Below, in pieces: positions 8,591 through 16,309 of a stretch of 64,000 nucleotides of DNA; the stretch's first letter is position 1, and each line of letters begins with the position of its first letter. Source of the stretch: Conexibacter woesei DSM 14684 (lineage in GTDB: Bacteria > Actinomycetota > Thermoleophilia > Solirubrobacterales > Solirubrobacteraceae); contig NC_013739.1 in assembly GCF_000025265.1 (NCBI RefSeq), positions 4,016,001 to 4,080,000 of the forward strand, read 5' to 3'. The translations under genes were made by a program, and so were the position numbers. The notes below the pieces were generated by a model. That model had not been told where the DNA came from, did not search any database, and saw only the letters and a program-made list of their open reading frames with translations.

Positions 8591-8750
8591 CGTCACGGCG
8601 AGCCGGCGGCGGTCGGGACGCGGCGGGCGCGAGCGGAGGCGGCGCGGGTCGCGGCGCGTCACGGCGAGCCGGCGGCGGTCGGGACGCGGCCGGCGCGGGC
8701 GGAGGCGGCGCGGGTCGCGGCGCGTCACGGCGAGCCGGCGGCGGTCGGCA
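8591..8750. repeat. 66-bp tandem repeat duplicating the 3' end of the kinase gene
   Basis: The sequence cgtcacggcgagccggcggc begins at 8591, 8657 and 8723, a period of exactly 66 bp. The third copy is the real 3' end of the histidine kinase gene, including its stop; the other two copies lie just past the stop between kinase and cpaB. Three units are too few, and too uniform in spacing, to be a CRISPR array. Confidence 0.85.
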
Positions 8751-9516
8751 GTTCGAGCACGAGGCGGGCGCCGCGCTCGCTCGGGGCGGCGGCGAGCCGG
8801 CCGCGGTGGCGGGCGGCGACGTCGGCGGCGATCGCGAGGCCGCGCCCGCGGGCGCCGCGACCGCCGCGGGGCCTCCGGACGAGCGCTGCGACAGGCGCAG
8901 GCAGACCGGGTCCGTCGTCGAGCACCTCGATGCGCATGGTGTGGACGCCCGCGCGGGCGCGCAGCACGACCTCGCCGCCGGCGCCGGCGAACGCCGCCTC
9001 CTGTCCGACCGCGTCCGCCCCGCCGCTGCGACCGTGCTCGATCGCGTTCGCGAGCAGGTTCCCGCACGCCTGCGCCAGCCGCGTGCGGTCGCCGTGTACG
9101 AGCACGCGCCCGGGCGGCTGCTCGACCCGCAGCCGCACGCCGCGGTCGGCGGCGAACGGGCGCCACGCCTCCGCGACGTCGACGAGCAGCACGCCGACGT
9201 CGAACGTGCAGGCGCGGTCGTCCGCGCGGCCGCCGTGCTCCGCCGCCGCGAGGTCGTCGAGCGCGAGCCGCGCCCGCCCCAGCTCCAGGTCGATCGCCTC
9301 CAGCGGCCCGCGCGCGGACTCCGGCACGCCCGGTCCGCCCGCGTCGCGGGCGGCGAACTGCGCCGCCAGCCGCGCCGCCGTCAGCGGGCCGCGCAGCTCG
9401 TGGCAGGCACGCGCGACCAGCTCCATCCGCCGCGCCAGCAGCGCCCTTCCGACCGCGGCGGCGACCAGCGCGGCGAGCCAGCCGCTGCCCGCCGCCACCA
9501 CCGCCACCGCCGTCAC
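8725..9516 (-). CDS. Sensor histidine kinase (HisKA-HATPase)
   Basis: A 263-residue kinase with one N-terminal hydrophobic segment (about residues 3-27), the H-box ARACHELRGPLTA with phospho-acceptor His39, an N-box NLLANAIEHG and a G1-box DDGPGLP. It has no extracellular sensor loop of note, so it probably senses through the membrane helix or a partner. The GTG start at 9516 overlaps the stop of the response regulator gene (GTGA), so the two are co-translated. Its last codons are part of a 66-bp tandem repeat. The cpaB gene follows, which hints at, but does not prove, control of pilus genes. Confidence 0.83.
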   Translation of the reverse strand: MTAVAVVAAGSGWLAALVAAAVGRALLARRMELVARACHELRGPLTAARLAAQFAARDAGGPGVPESARGPLEAIDLELGRARLALDDLAAAEHGGRADDRACTFDVGVLLVDVAEAWRPFAADRGVRLRVEQPPGRVLVHGDRTRLAQACGNLLANAIEHGRSGGADAVGQEAAFAGAGGEVVLRARAGVHTMRIEVLDDGPGLPAPVAALVRRPRGGRGARGRGLAIAADVAARHRGRLAAAPSERGARLVLELPTAAGSP

Positions 9517-10232
9517 GTGCCCACCAGCCCGTCGCAGAGGCGGTAGCCGACGCCCCAGACGTTGATCACGAACACCTCTCCCTCGCGCGAGAGCTTGCGC
9601 CGCAGCCGGCAGGCGTGCGAGTCCAACGTCCGGGTCGACCCGAGGTTCCTATAGCCCCAGACGTTGCGCAGCAGCTCGTCCTTCGTGAAGACTCTCGTCG
9701 CCTCGCTCGCGAGCGTCCGCAGCAGCCCGAACTCCTTCTGCGACAGCGGCACCGCTCGCCCGTGCAGGTGCGCGGTGCGGGCCGCGGGGTCGACTTCGAG
9801 CGCGCCTATCCGCAGCCGTCCGCGGCGCGTTCTCAGCTCGGCGCGACGCAGCAGCGCGGCGATCCGGGCGCGCAGCTCCGGATAGGAGAACGGCTTCGGC
9901 AGGACGTCGTCGGCGCCGCGCTCGAACGTCCGCAGCCGGTGCAGCTCGTTCGCGCGGCCGCTCAGCACGAGCAGCGGCAGCGTCGCGTCGATGCGGGAGG
10001 CGACAGGATCGGCGGTGCGGATCGCCTCCAGCAGCTCGAGGCCGTCGCGGCCGGGCAGGCCGAGGTCGACGAGGACGAGGTCGGGGTAGCGCGCGTCGAC
10101 CGTCTCGAGCGCCTCGTCGACGGTGCCGGCGAGCAGCGGCTCGTAGCCGTCCGCCTTCAGGTTGTCGGCGAGGAACTTCCGCGTCTGGCGGTCGTCCTCG
10201 ACGACCAGGATGGTGGAGCGTTCGTCGTTCAT
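9513..10232 (-). CDS. OmpR/PhoB-family response regulator
   Basis: A 239-residue regulator with a receiver domain (acidic pair ED-D near residues 12-14, phospho-acceptor Asp56 in LVLVDLGLPG, conserved Lys in LPKPFS) and a C-terminal winged helix (LSQKEFGLLRTLASE, VWGYRNLGSTRTLDSHACRL shortened here for motif). It is the cognate partner of the overlapping histidine kinase. ATG 10232 (MNDERST) is preferred over an ATG at 10250 because receiver domains begin a few residues before ILVVEDD. The gene is divergent from ohr with a 125-bp gap. Confidence 0.88.
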   Translation of the reverse strand: MNDERSTILVVEDDRQTRKFLADNLKADGYEPLLAGTVDEALETVDARYPDLVLVDLGLPGRDGLELLEAIRTADPVASRIDATLPLLVLSGRANELHRLRTFERGADDVLPKPFSYPELRARIAALLRRAELRTRRGRLRIGALEVDPAARTAHLHGRAVPLSQKEFGLLRTLASEATRVFTKDELLRNVWGYRNLGSTRTLDSHACRLRRKLSREGEVFVINVWGVGYRLCDGLVGT

Positions 10233-10357
10233 GGGCCGTCTGAGCCACATGACGGCGGCAGCTCGCCCCCATCTCCGTGCTTTCGTGACGAAGCGAGCCG
10301 GTGCTGCGCGTGTGACAGAGTTGCGCGCGACCGCACGCGAACGAAGCGAGGAACGAC

Positions 10358-10795
10358 ATGGCGAAGGTCCTCTACACCGCCGAGGCGACCGTCTCGGGCG
10401 GCCGCGCCGCCGGGCACGGACGCACCTCCGACGGCGCGCTGGAGGTCGACCTGCGCCTGCCGGCGGAGATGGGCGGCGAGGGCGGCGGGACGAACCCCGA
10501 GCAGCTCTTCGCAGTCGGCTGGGCCGCCTGCTTCGAGGGCGCGCTCGGCGTCGTGGCGCGACGTCAGGGAGTCGGCGCCGACGACGCGTCGATCGACTCC
10601 AGAGTCCAGCTCCTCCCCACCGGCGACGGCGGCTTCAAGCTCGCCGCCGCGCTCGACGTGACGCTCCCGTCGATCGCCGACGACGCCGTCGCGGCCGAGA
10701 TCGTCCGCGCGGCGCATCAGGTCTGCCCTTACTCGAACGCGACACGCGGCAACATCGACGTCGCGCTGACGGCGAACGGCAGACCGGTCGACTGA
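10358..10795 (+). CDS. ohr: Organic hydroperoxide resistance protein Ohr
   Basis: A 145-residue OsmC/Ohr-family thiol peroxidase that reduces organic hydroperoxides using lipoylated partners. The two catalytic cysteines are present: Cys58 in FAVGWAACFEGAL and Cys123 in VCPYSNATRGN, with the Ohr-type NPEQLFAVG stretch that separates it from OsmC. Length and start (ATG with AGGA a few bases upstream) are normal. No OhrR-type MarR regulator is adjacent. Confidence 0.92.
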   Translation: MAKVLYTAEATVSGGRAAGHGRTSDGALEVDLRLPAEMGGEGGGTNPEQLFAVGWAACFEGALGVVARRQGVGADDASIDSRVQLLPTGDGGFKLAAALDVTLPSIADDAVAAEIVRAAHQVCPYSNATRGNIDVALTANGRPVD

Positions 10796-10847
10796 GCGGC
10801 CGGCGTCGCGCGGCCAGGCGCGGCCCGGTGCGGCGCGCCGCTGCGCC

Positions 10848-11486
10848 TCAGATCAGCTCGACGGGGTCGCCGACGGCGACCTCGCCGGGCTGCGCGACCC
10901 AGCAGTTGAGCGCGAAACGGCCCGCGTAGCGGGAGTTGATCCGCCGCAGCACGTCCGGCGTTACGGCGAAGGTGTCGGGGTCGATCGTCGTCATGACGCA
11001 GCGCTTGCAGACCTTCTCGACGTCGATCACGGCCGTGCCGACCCGCAGCTGCGCGCCCGGCCACGTGCGCTCCGCCAAGCCCTCGACCCCGGCGATCAGG
11101 ATGTTCGGCCGCAGCCGGCGGCCGTCGACGCCCAGCTCGGCGACCGCGCCGTCGGTGGCGATCAGCAGCGACGTGTCGTCGAAGCGCGCCGGGCCCTCCA
11201 TCGCGACGAGCGACGCGTCGTCCTCGCCGACGACGTCGCGGACCGCCGCGAGCGCCGCCGGGTCCCGCCACGGCACGCCGCCGATCAGCGCCTCTCCGCC
11301 GCCGTCGAGCGTCGCGTCGAGCCCGAGCAGGCGGTGGCGCGTGCGGGCGGTGACGAGCCGGTCGTCGCCATCGCGGACCTGGACGCGGCGGTCGCCGGGG
11401 ATCCCGTCAGCCGTGATCGCGGCGGTCCGCAGCGGCTGGCCGCGCAGCGACTTGACCGGATAGACCCACAGCTCAGCGACGTGCAT
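10848..11486 (-). CDS. MOSC domain protein (YcbX/MOCOS C-terminal type)
   Basis: A 212-residue protein with the N-terminal beta-barrel MOSC_N (VAELWVYPVKSLRG) followed by the MOSC domain, with RPNILI, the Cys-containing VCKRCVMTTIDPDT and NCWVAQPGEVAVGDPV near the end. MOSC proteins move sulfur or bind molybdenum cofactor; the exact reaction is unknown. I start at ATG 11486 (MHVAELW); ATG 11495 (MPAMHV) is equally possible since no ribosome site is clear. It is divergent from the unknown gene at 11618. Confidence 0.8.
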   Translation of the reverse strand: MHVAELWVYPVKSLRGQPLRTAAITADGIPGDRRVQVRDGDDRLVTARTRHRLLGLDATLDGGGEALIGGVPWRDPAALAAVRDVVGEDDASLVAMEGPARFDDTSLLIATDGAVAELGVDGRRLRPNILIAGVEGLAERTWPGAQLRVGTAVIDVEKVCKRCVMTTIDPDTFAVTPDVLRRINSRYAGRFALNCWVAQPGEVAVGDPVELI

Positions 11487-11543
11487 CGCAGGCATTGTGA
11501 CGGAATTCCGCGAGTTCCCACCGGCGCGCCGCGGTGCCAGCCG

Positions 11544-11614
11544 GCCGCCGCGGAACTCGCAATGCGAAGCACTGCAAGTTCGCATGCAGACCATCCGGAT
11601 CAGGAGGACTCCTG
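11544..11614 (+). promoter_or_regulatory. Overlapping inverted repeats and a palindromic ribosome-binding site ahead of the 11618 gene
   Basis: ATGCGAA at 11562-11568 pairs with TTCGCAT at 11579-11585. A second imperfect pair, AACTCGCA with TGCAAGTT, overlaps it, so the two hairpins exclude each other. The ribosome site AGGAGG (11602-11607) sits inside the palindrome CAGGAGGACTCCTG (11601-11614). This could be an operator or a leader that masks the ribosome site. Seen only in sequence; no regulator is known. Confidence 0.4.
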
Positions 11615-11617
11615 CAT

Positions 11618-12136
11618 ATGATGCCGACGCCGCACGGGTCGCCTTCATTGCCGCCCGCCCCGACCCGGCACTCACGGATGACCCAACGAGGAAACTACAG
11701 CTCAGGCGACGACTTCGTCCTCGAGTACGGCGAGTTGCGCTTCACGTTCAACGAGCGGGACTTCGGCGAACGCTGCGAGCAAGCCGCACGGAAGCTCGGC
11801 TTCGTCTCCGGCCGACTGGAGAACCAGGAGGCGGAGGATCTCGTCAACCTGGTCGTCAACGGCGAGGTGACCGACCCCGCCTCGGCGCTCGGCGAGCACG
11901 TCAACGACTGCTGGCCCGAGCTCGTCGGCCCGTCCGAGCGCTCGCTCGTGCACTGGCTGCGGCGCCTGATCTTCCGCGGCGCCTGGCTCGACCAGCGCGT
12001 CAAGGAGGGCGAGCTGGACGTCGCCTTCGACGAGGACACGCACACCTTCTCCTACGTGCAGCCCGATCGCGGCAACGAGCCGATCGAGCTGGCCCCCGAG
12101 CCGTCGTGGGGCCGCGTGGCGTACCTGCCGCGCTAA
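11618..12136 (+). CDS. Hypothetical acidic cytoplasmic protein
   Basis: A 172-residue protein that I do not recognise. It has no signal peptide or membrane helix; the body (FVLEYGELRFTFNERDFGE, then SGRLENQEAEDLVNLV, HWLRRLIFRGAWL, VAFDEDTHTFSYVQ) is acidic with mixed helix and strand. ATG 11618 is chosen because AGGAGG is 10 bases upstream; ATG 11678 (MTQRGNYSS) would remove a Pro-rich leader and is the alternative. It stands alone between divergent MOSC and the secreted FG-GAP gene. Codon use is ordinary for the window. Confidence 0.6.
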   Translation: MMPTPHGSPSLPPAPTRHSRMTQRGNYSSGDDFVLEYGELRFTFNERDFGERCEQAARKLGFVSGRLENQEAEDLVNLVVNGEVTDPASALGEHVNDCWPELVGPSERSLVHWLRRLIFRGAWLDQRVKEGELDVAFDEDTHTFSYVQPDRGNEPIELAPEPSWGRVAYLPR

Positions 12137-12208
12137 CCGAACACCGTTCGGTTACCGCCGGTCCGCCCGGCAGACTCCGGTGTCCTCCCCACGAAAGGAC
12201 GCCGTTCG

Positions 12209-14059
12209 ATGTTCCCCCGCTTCCGCGCTCGCCGCAGCCCGGCCGCAACAGCCGGCGTGGTCGCTCTCCTGATCACGCCGCTCGCCGCCGCCCCCGCCTC
12301 CGCCGCGGTCACGTTCGCGCCGACGCCCGCCCGCGCGACGGCGCCGGACGAGCTGTGGACGATCGCGACCGCCGACGCCGACGGCGACGGCCGGCCGGAG
12401 GTGCTCGTCCCGACGCACCGCGTGTCGGCGTCCAGCCCCAGCTTCAGCGTGCTCAGCGCGAGAAGCGACGGGTCGCTGCGCGCGGCGATCAGCCAGCCGA
12501 TCGTCAGCGGCGGCAGCGCAGTCGCGACCGGCGACTTCGACGGCGACGGCAACGTCGATGCGATCTCCGGCGGGACCTTCGGCTTCTCGCTCGACGTCAT
12601 GCTGGGCAGAGGCGACACGACCTTCGCGTTCTCCTCCTACAACAGCGGCCTCCAGACCGAGGCGCTCGCGGCGGCCGACTTCGACACGGACGGGAAGCTC
12701 GACTTCGCGGTCGGGAGCGGCGGCAACGAGATCGCGACCTTCAGAGGCGACGGCGCGGGCGGGTTCAGCGCAGGCTCGGTGACCGAGGTCGACCCCGGCG
12801 CCAGCGTCATCGGGCTCGCGGCAGCCGATTTCGACCGCGACGGCGATCCGGACCTCGCGGTCGCCGACTGGTGCGGCTGCAGCTTCTCGGTCCTCCGCAA
12901 CGCCGGGGACGGCACGTTCACGACCGCGGCGGTGTTCCCGGGGTACGAGGCGTTCACGGTCAAGGCCGGCGACGTCAACGGCGACGGGCGTCCGGACGTG
13001 GTCGCGACGACCCGCTTCGACAACCAGCTGCTGACCGTGCTGTCGAGAGCCGACGGCGGCTTCGAGCTGCTGCCGCCGACGGAGGGCGGCGGCGAGCCGT
13101 ACGGGCTCGACCTCGGCGACGTCAACGGCGACGGGCGGCTCGACGCCGTCACCGTCGACTACAACCCGGAGACGCTGACCGTCAACCTCGGCAACGGCGA
13201 CGGCTCGTTCGGAGCCGCCGCGAGCGTCGCGCTCGCGGGCACGCCGCACGGGCTCGTGCTCGACCACTTCGACGGCGACGGCAGACTCGACGTCGTCGTC
13301 GCCTACCAGGAGGCCAGCGTCCAGACGCTGCTCAACACGAGCCAGCCGGCGGCGAGCCTGGCGCCGGGCGCGCTCGACCTCGGCAGTCAGCCACTCGGCA
13401 CGATCAGCGAGCCGCGGACTGTCACGATCGCCAACGACGGCGGCGCGCCGCTGCAGGTCGGTCGCCTCGCGCTCGGCGGCGCACAGCCCGGCGACTTCCT
13501 CGCGACGACCGGCGACTGCCAGGTGCCCGTGCCGGCCGGCGGGAGCTGCCAGCTCGACGTGCGCCTCGTGCCGACCGCGCTCGGCGCGCGCGCAGCGACG
13601 CTGACGGTCGCGACGAACGCGCCGGGCGGCCCGCTGACGGTCGCGCTGAGCGGGAACGCGACGGAGCCGGCCACGGGTCCGGCGGGCCCGGCCGGTCCGC
13701 ACGGGGCCGCTGGGCCGAGTGGCGTTCAGGGGATCGCGGGCGCGAACGGGCGCGACGGCAGGAACGGACGTGATCGGGCGACGGCGCCTCTCGCGCTCGT
13801 GCTCGGCGGCAGACGGCTGAGCGGGATCGCCGGCCGCCCGCTGCGGATCGCGTTCGGCGCCACGAAGCGCGGCAGAGCGCTGCTGACCGTCCGTGCGGGC
13901 AAGCGCGCGGTCGCGACCGCGCGCCGGACGCTGCGCCGCGCCGGCACGAGCGCGCTGAGCCTGCGCGGCCTGCCGCGCGGGACCTACCGGCTGACGCTCG
14001 TGTTCCACTCAGCTGACGGACAGCGACGCACCGCCGTCGCCCGCCTCGTCGTGCGCTGA
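12209..14059 (+). CDS. Secreted FG-GAP/VCBS repeat protein with collagen-like segment
   Basis: A 616-residue exported protein. Residues 1-33 are a signal peptide ending ASA. About seven FG-GAP/VCBS repeats follow, each with a calcium-loop-like motif such as DFDGDGNVD, DFDTDGKLD or DVNGDGRPD, which probably form a beta-propeller. At about 385-485 there is an ASH-like beta-sandwich (GSQPLGTISEPRTVTIAN). Then comes a short Gly-X-Y collagen-like stretch (GPAGPAGPHGAAGPSG, then NGRDGRNGRD), and last a beta-rich C-terminal domain. No sortase motif or C-terminal anchor is visible. Arginine codons are often AGA. Likely a surface or extracellular binding protein; ligand unknown. Confidence 0.82.
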   Translation: MFPRFRARRSPAATAGVVALLITPLAAAPASAAVTFAPTPARATAPDELWTIATADADGDGRPEVLVPTHRVSASSPSFSVLSARSDGSLRAAISQPIVSGGSAVATGDFDGDGNVDAISGGTFGFSLDVMLGRGDTTFAFSSYNSGLQTEALAAADFDTDGKLDFAVGSGGNEIATFRGDGAGGFSAGSVTEVDPGASVIGLAAADFDRDGDPDLAVADWCGCSFSVLRNAGDGTFTTAAVFPGYEAFTVKAGDVNGDGRPDVVATTRFDNQLLTVLSRADGGFELLPPTEGGGEPYGLDLGDVNGDGRLDAVTVDYNPETLTVNLGNGDGSFGAAASVALAGTPHGLVLDHFDGDGRLDVVVAYQEASVQTLLNTSQPAASLAPGALDLGSQPLGTISEPRTVTIANDGGAPLQVGRLALGGAQPGDFLATTGDCQVPVPAGGSCQLDVRLVPTALGARAATLTVATNAPGGPLTVALSGNATEPATGPAGPAGPHGAAGPSGVQGIAGANGRDGRNGRDRATAPLALVLGGRRLSGIAGRPLRIAFGATKRGRALLTVRAGKRAVATARRTLRRAGTSALSLRGLPRGTYRLTLVFHSADGQRRTAVARLVVR

Positions 14060-14076
14060 GCCGGCCGAGGAGTGTC

Positions 14077-14105
14077 GGATCGACCACCGTGACGGTGGTC
14101 GATCC
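14077..14105. terminator. Perfect 12-bp hairpin between convergent genes
   Basis: GGATCGACCACC at 14077-14088, loop GTGAC, and GGTGGTCGATCC at 14094-14105 pair perfectly. It lies between the stop codons of the FG-GAP gene (plus) and rho (minus), so it can serve both. There is only a weak T-rich tail. Confidence 0.75.
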
Positions 14106-14130
14106 TCCATTCCTCGATGCGGGGCTGCGG

Positions 14131-15480
14131 CTAGCGCGCCTCGGCGCGCGCGGCGGCGATCGCCTCCGCGGCGGCCTCGCCGACGAGCAGCTCCGGGCGG
14201 AGCGTGCCGCTGGCGAGCAGGTCGAGCGCCGGGAAACGGCCGGTGCCGGCCAGCTCGGCGTCGAGCGCGACGACCGTCGTCTCGCCGCCGAGCGGCTCGC
14301 TCGCGGTCGCGATGACGGTCAGCGAGCCGCCGTCGGCGATGTTGCGCGCGGCGGCGAGCGCCTTGCGCGCGGCCGCGCTGTGGACGCCGTCGAGCGTGTC
14401 GATCAGCACGACGGCGTTGCCGCCGCGAGCCGCGACGCGCTTGCCGTTGTCGATCGCGCGCTCGACCGCCTGCGACTGCGCGTCAGCGGAGGCGGCGAAG
14501 CTGAGCGACGCGGCCACCTCGACCGGGCCGCCCGTCCACTCCGTGATCTCCTCCGGGCGCGCGCCCACGAGCACGACCGACGTCTCGACGCCGTCGAGCT
14601 TGACGAGGTGGTCGGCGAGACGGCGGAGCGCCTCGGTCTTGCCGGCGCGCGCGGTGCCGACGATCGACACGCGCGAGCCGCGGCCGATCGGCGTCAGCCA
14701 CTCGATCGCCTTGACCGTGACGTCCTCGGCATCGAGCGCGAAGCGCTCGGTCGCGAACGCGGCCGGCAGCTCGTCGAACTTCGTGCCCTCCGAGCCCGCC
14801 TCGTCGGCCGACTTGCCGTTGATCGTGTCGACACGGACGAGCGACGGATAGCGCTCCGAGCGACGCGGGGCGCGCACCGGTCCGCTGACCTTGTCGCCCG
14901 CGACGAGCTCGCAGCGGCGCACCTGCGCGGCGGAGACGTACACGTCGCCGTCGGCGGCCTCGCCGCCGGGCGCGAGACGCACGAAGCCCGAGCCGTTGCC
15001 GAGCAGCTCGACGACGCCCTCGACGACGTCGCCTTCCTTCGGGCCCTTCGACTTCCCGCGGGGCTCACGGCCCTCGCGCTCGCCGCGCGGCTCACGGCCA
15101 TCACGGCCGCCCTCGCGGTCACCGCGCGACTCGCGGCCTTCGCGGCCCTCGCGCTCGCCGCGCGGCTCGCGGCCGCCGGCGCGCGGCTCCTTGCGCTCCT
15201 CGGCGTCGTCGCCGCGGCGCTCGTCGCGATCGCGGTCGCGGCTGCGACCGCGGCCACCGCGGCGGCGCTTGGGGCGATCGCCCTCGGCGGAGTCGGGATC
15301 GGAATCGGCGTCCGCGGCGGCGCCGTTGCCGTTGCCGTTGCCGCCCTGCTTGGCGACGATCGCGTCGATCAGGTCCGGCTTGCGCAGACGGCGGAAGCCG
15401 TCGATGCCGAGCTCCGTCGCGATCGCATGCAGATCGGCGAGCGGGCTCTCCGCGAGCGCGGAGCTTTCGAGCACTGACAA
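14131..15480 (-). CDS. rho: Divergent transcription termination factor Rho
   Basis: A 449-residue Rho-family protein. Residues 1-44 are a Rho_N helix-extension domain (LHAIATELGIDGFRRLRKPD). About 55-148 is an RG/RE-rich low-complexity insert as in actinobacterial Rho. An RNA-binding cold-shock-like domain follows (GVVELLGNGSGFVR), then the ATPase with Walker A GTARAGKT at 275-282 and Walker B AVVLIDTLDG. Compared with classical Rho the ATPase is compressed. The Q-loop region (classically with TRLARA and a GG-D block) is reduced to DTLDGVHSAAARKAL, and the R-loop/arginine-finger block ending in EKR is missing before FPALDLLASGT. It may be a specialised paralogue; activity is uncertain. Confidence 0.8.
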   Translation of the reverse strand: MSVLESSALAESPLADLHAIATELGIDGFRRLRKPDLIDAIVAKQGGNGNGNGAAADADSDPDSAEGDRPKRRRGGRGRSRDRDRDERRGDDAEERKEPRAGGREPRGEREGREGRESRGDREGGRDGREPRGEREGREPRGKSKGPKEGDVVEGVVELLGNGSGFVRLAPGGEAADGDVYVSAAQVRRCELVAGDKVSGPVRAPRRSERYPSLVRVDTINGKSADEAGSEGTKFDELPAAFATERFALDAEDVTVKAIEWLTPIGRGSRVSIVGTARAGKTEALRRLADHLVKLDGVETSVVLVGARPEEITEWTGGPVEVAASLSFAASADAQSQAVERAIDNGKRVAARGGNAVVLIDTLDGVHSAAARKALAAARNIADGGSLTVIATASEPLGGETTVVALDAELAGTGRFPALDLLASGTLRPELLVGEAAAEAIAAARAEAR

Positions 15481-15574
15481 GAGTTGGTCCTCCTGGGTGA
15501 TGGATGGATCGGTTGGCTCCGGCCGCGTTGGGACAGCGGCCGGCGATGCAGCACTCCGAACACTAGCGCGCAGC

Positions 15575-16264
15575 TCAGCGGACGGCCGCGCCGTCGACCA
15601 GCCTCGTCATCCACTCGCCCAGCTCCGGGCGTGATCTCCAGTCGGCCGTGAAGCGCTCGGTGCCCGCGGTCGTGAGCGGGTGGTCGAGCATCTGCCGCAG
15701 CACCTTCGCGGGGATCGTCGCGACCTCGCAGCCGAGCCGCGCCGCCAGCACCGCGTGCTGCGGGCTGCGGATCGACGCCGCCAGCACCGCCGCGACCGAT
15801 TGGCCGGTGTGCAGCGCCTCGACGATCCCTTGCAGCGTCTCGCCCGAGTCGATCGAGACGTCGTCGAGCCGTCCCATGAAGCAGGAGACGAATGTCGCGC
15901 CGGCCTCTGCCGCCAGCAGCGCCTGGCTGGCGGTGAAGACGAGCGTCATGTTGACCGGGATCTCGTCCTCGCTGAGCACGTGGGCGGCCTCCAGCCCGGC
16001 CGGCGAGAACGGCGTCTTGACGACGATGTGCTCGTGCAGCCCGTAGAGCGCGCGGCCCTGCTCGATCATCCCGGCGGCGTCGGCGGCGACGACCTCGGCG
16101 GAGACCGGACCGTCGACGAGATCGCAGATGCGGCGCAGCGTCTCGCCCGGGTCGCCGCCCTCCTTCGCCAGCAGGGACGGGTTCGTCGTCGCCCCGGCGA
16201 GCACGCCCCAGGCAGCGATCTCCTCAACCTCCGCGACCGAGCCGGTGTCGATGAAGAGCTTCAT
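15575..16264 (-). CDS. Transaldolase / fructose-6-phosphate aldolase-like protein
   Basis: A 229-residue TIM-barrel class I aldolase of the short FSA/TalC type that would form a Schiff base with dihydroxyacetone units in the cytoplasm. The Schiff-base Lys83 lies in VVKTPF; other family motifs are ATTNPSLLAKEG near the N-terminus and FVSCFMGRLDD in the middle. ATG 16264 follows AGGAGG at good spacing. Length fits FSA/TalC (about 220) and not the 340-residue TalB. Whether it acts as transaldolase or F6P aldolase cannot be told from sequence alone. It is followed by a 94-bp gap to rho and preceded by folP. Confidence 0.85.
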   Translation of the reverse strand: MKLFIDTGSVAEVEEIAAWGVLAGATTNPSLLAKEGGDPGETLRRICDLVDGPVSAEVVAADAAGMIEQGRALYGLHEHIVVKTPFSPAGLEAAHVLSEDEIPVNMTLVFTASQALLAAEAGATFVSCFMGRLDDVSIDSGETLQGIVEALHTGQSVAAVLAASIRSPQHAVLAARLGCEVATIPAKVLRQMLDHPLTTAGTERFTADWRSRPELGEWMTRLVDGAAVR

Positions 16265-16309
16265 GGTGCGTCCTCCTGCGAGTCGTTGGAACGGGTCCTG
16301 CGACTCAGG

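Noticed and set aside
8427-8591. N-terminal extension of CpaB
   Set aside because: Pro/Ala/Arg low complexity; a strong ribosome site immediately precedes the ATG at 8426.
8591-8750. CRISPR-like repeats
   Set aside because: Three directly adjoining copies of one 66-bp unit without variable spacers, and no cas genes.
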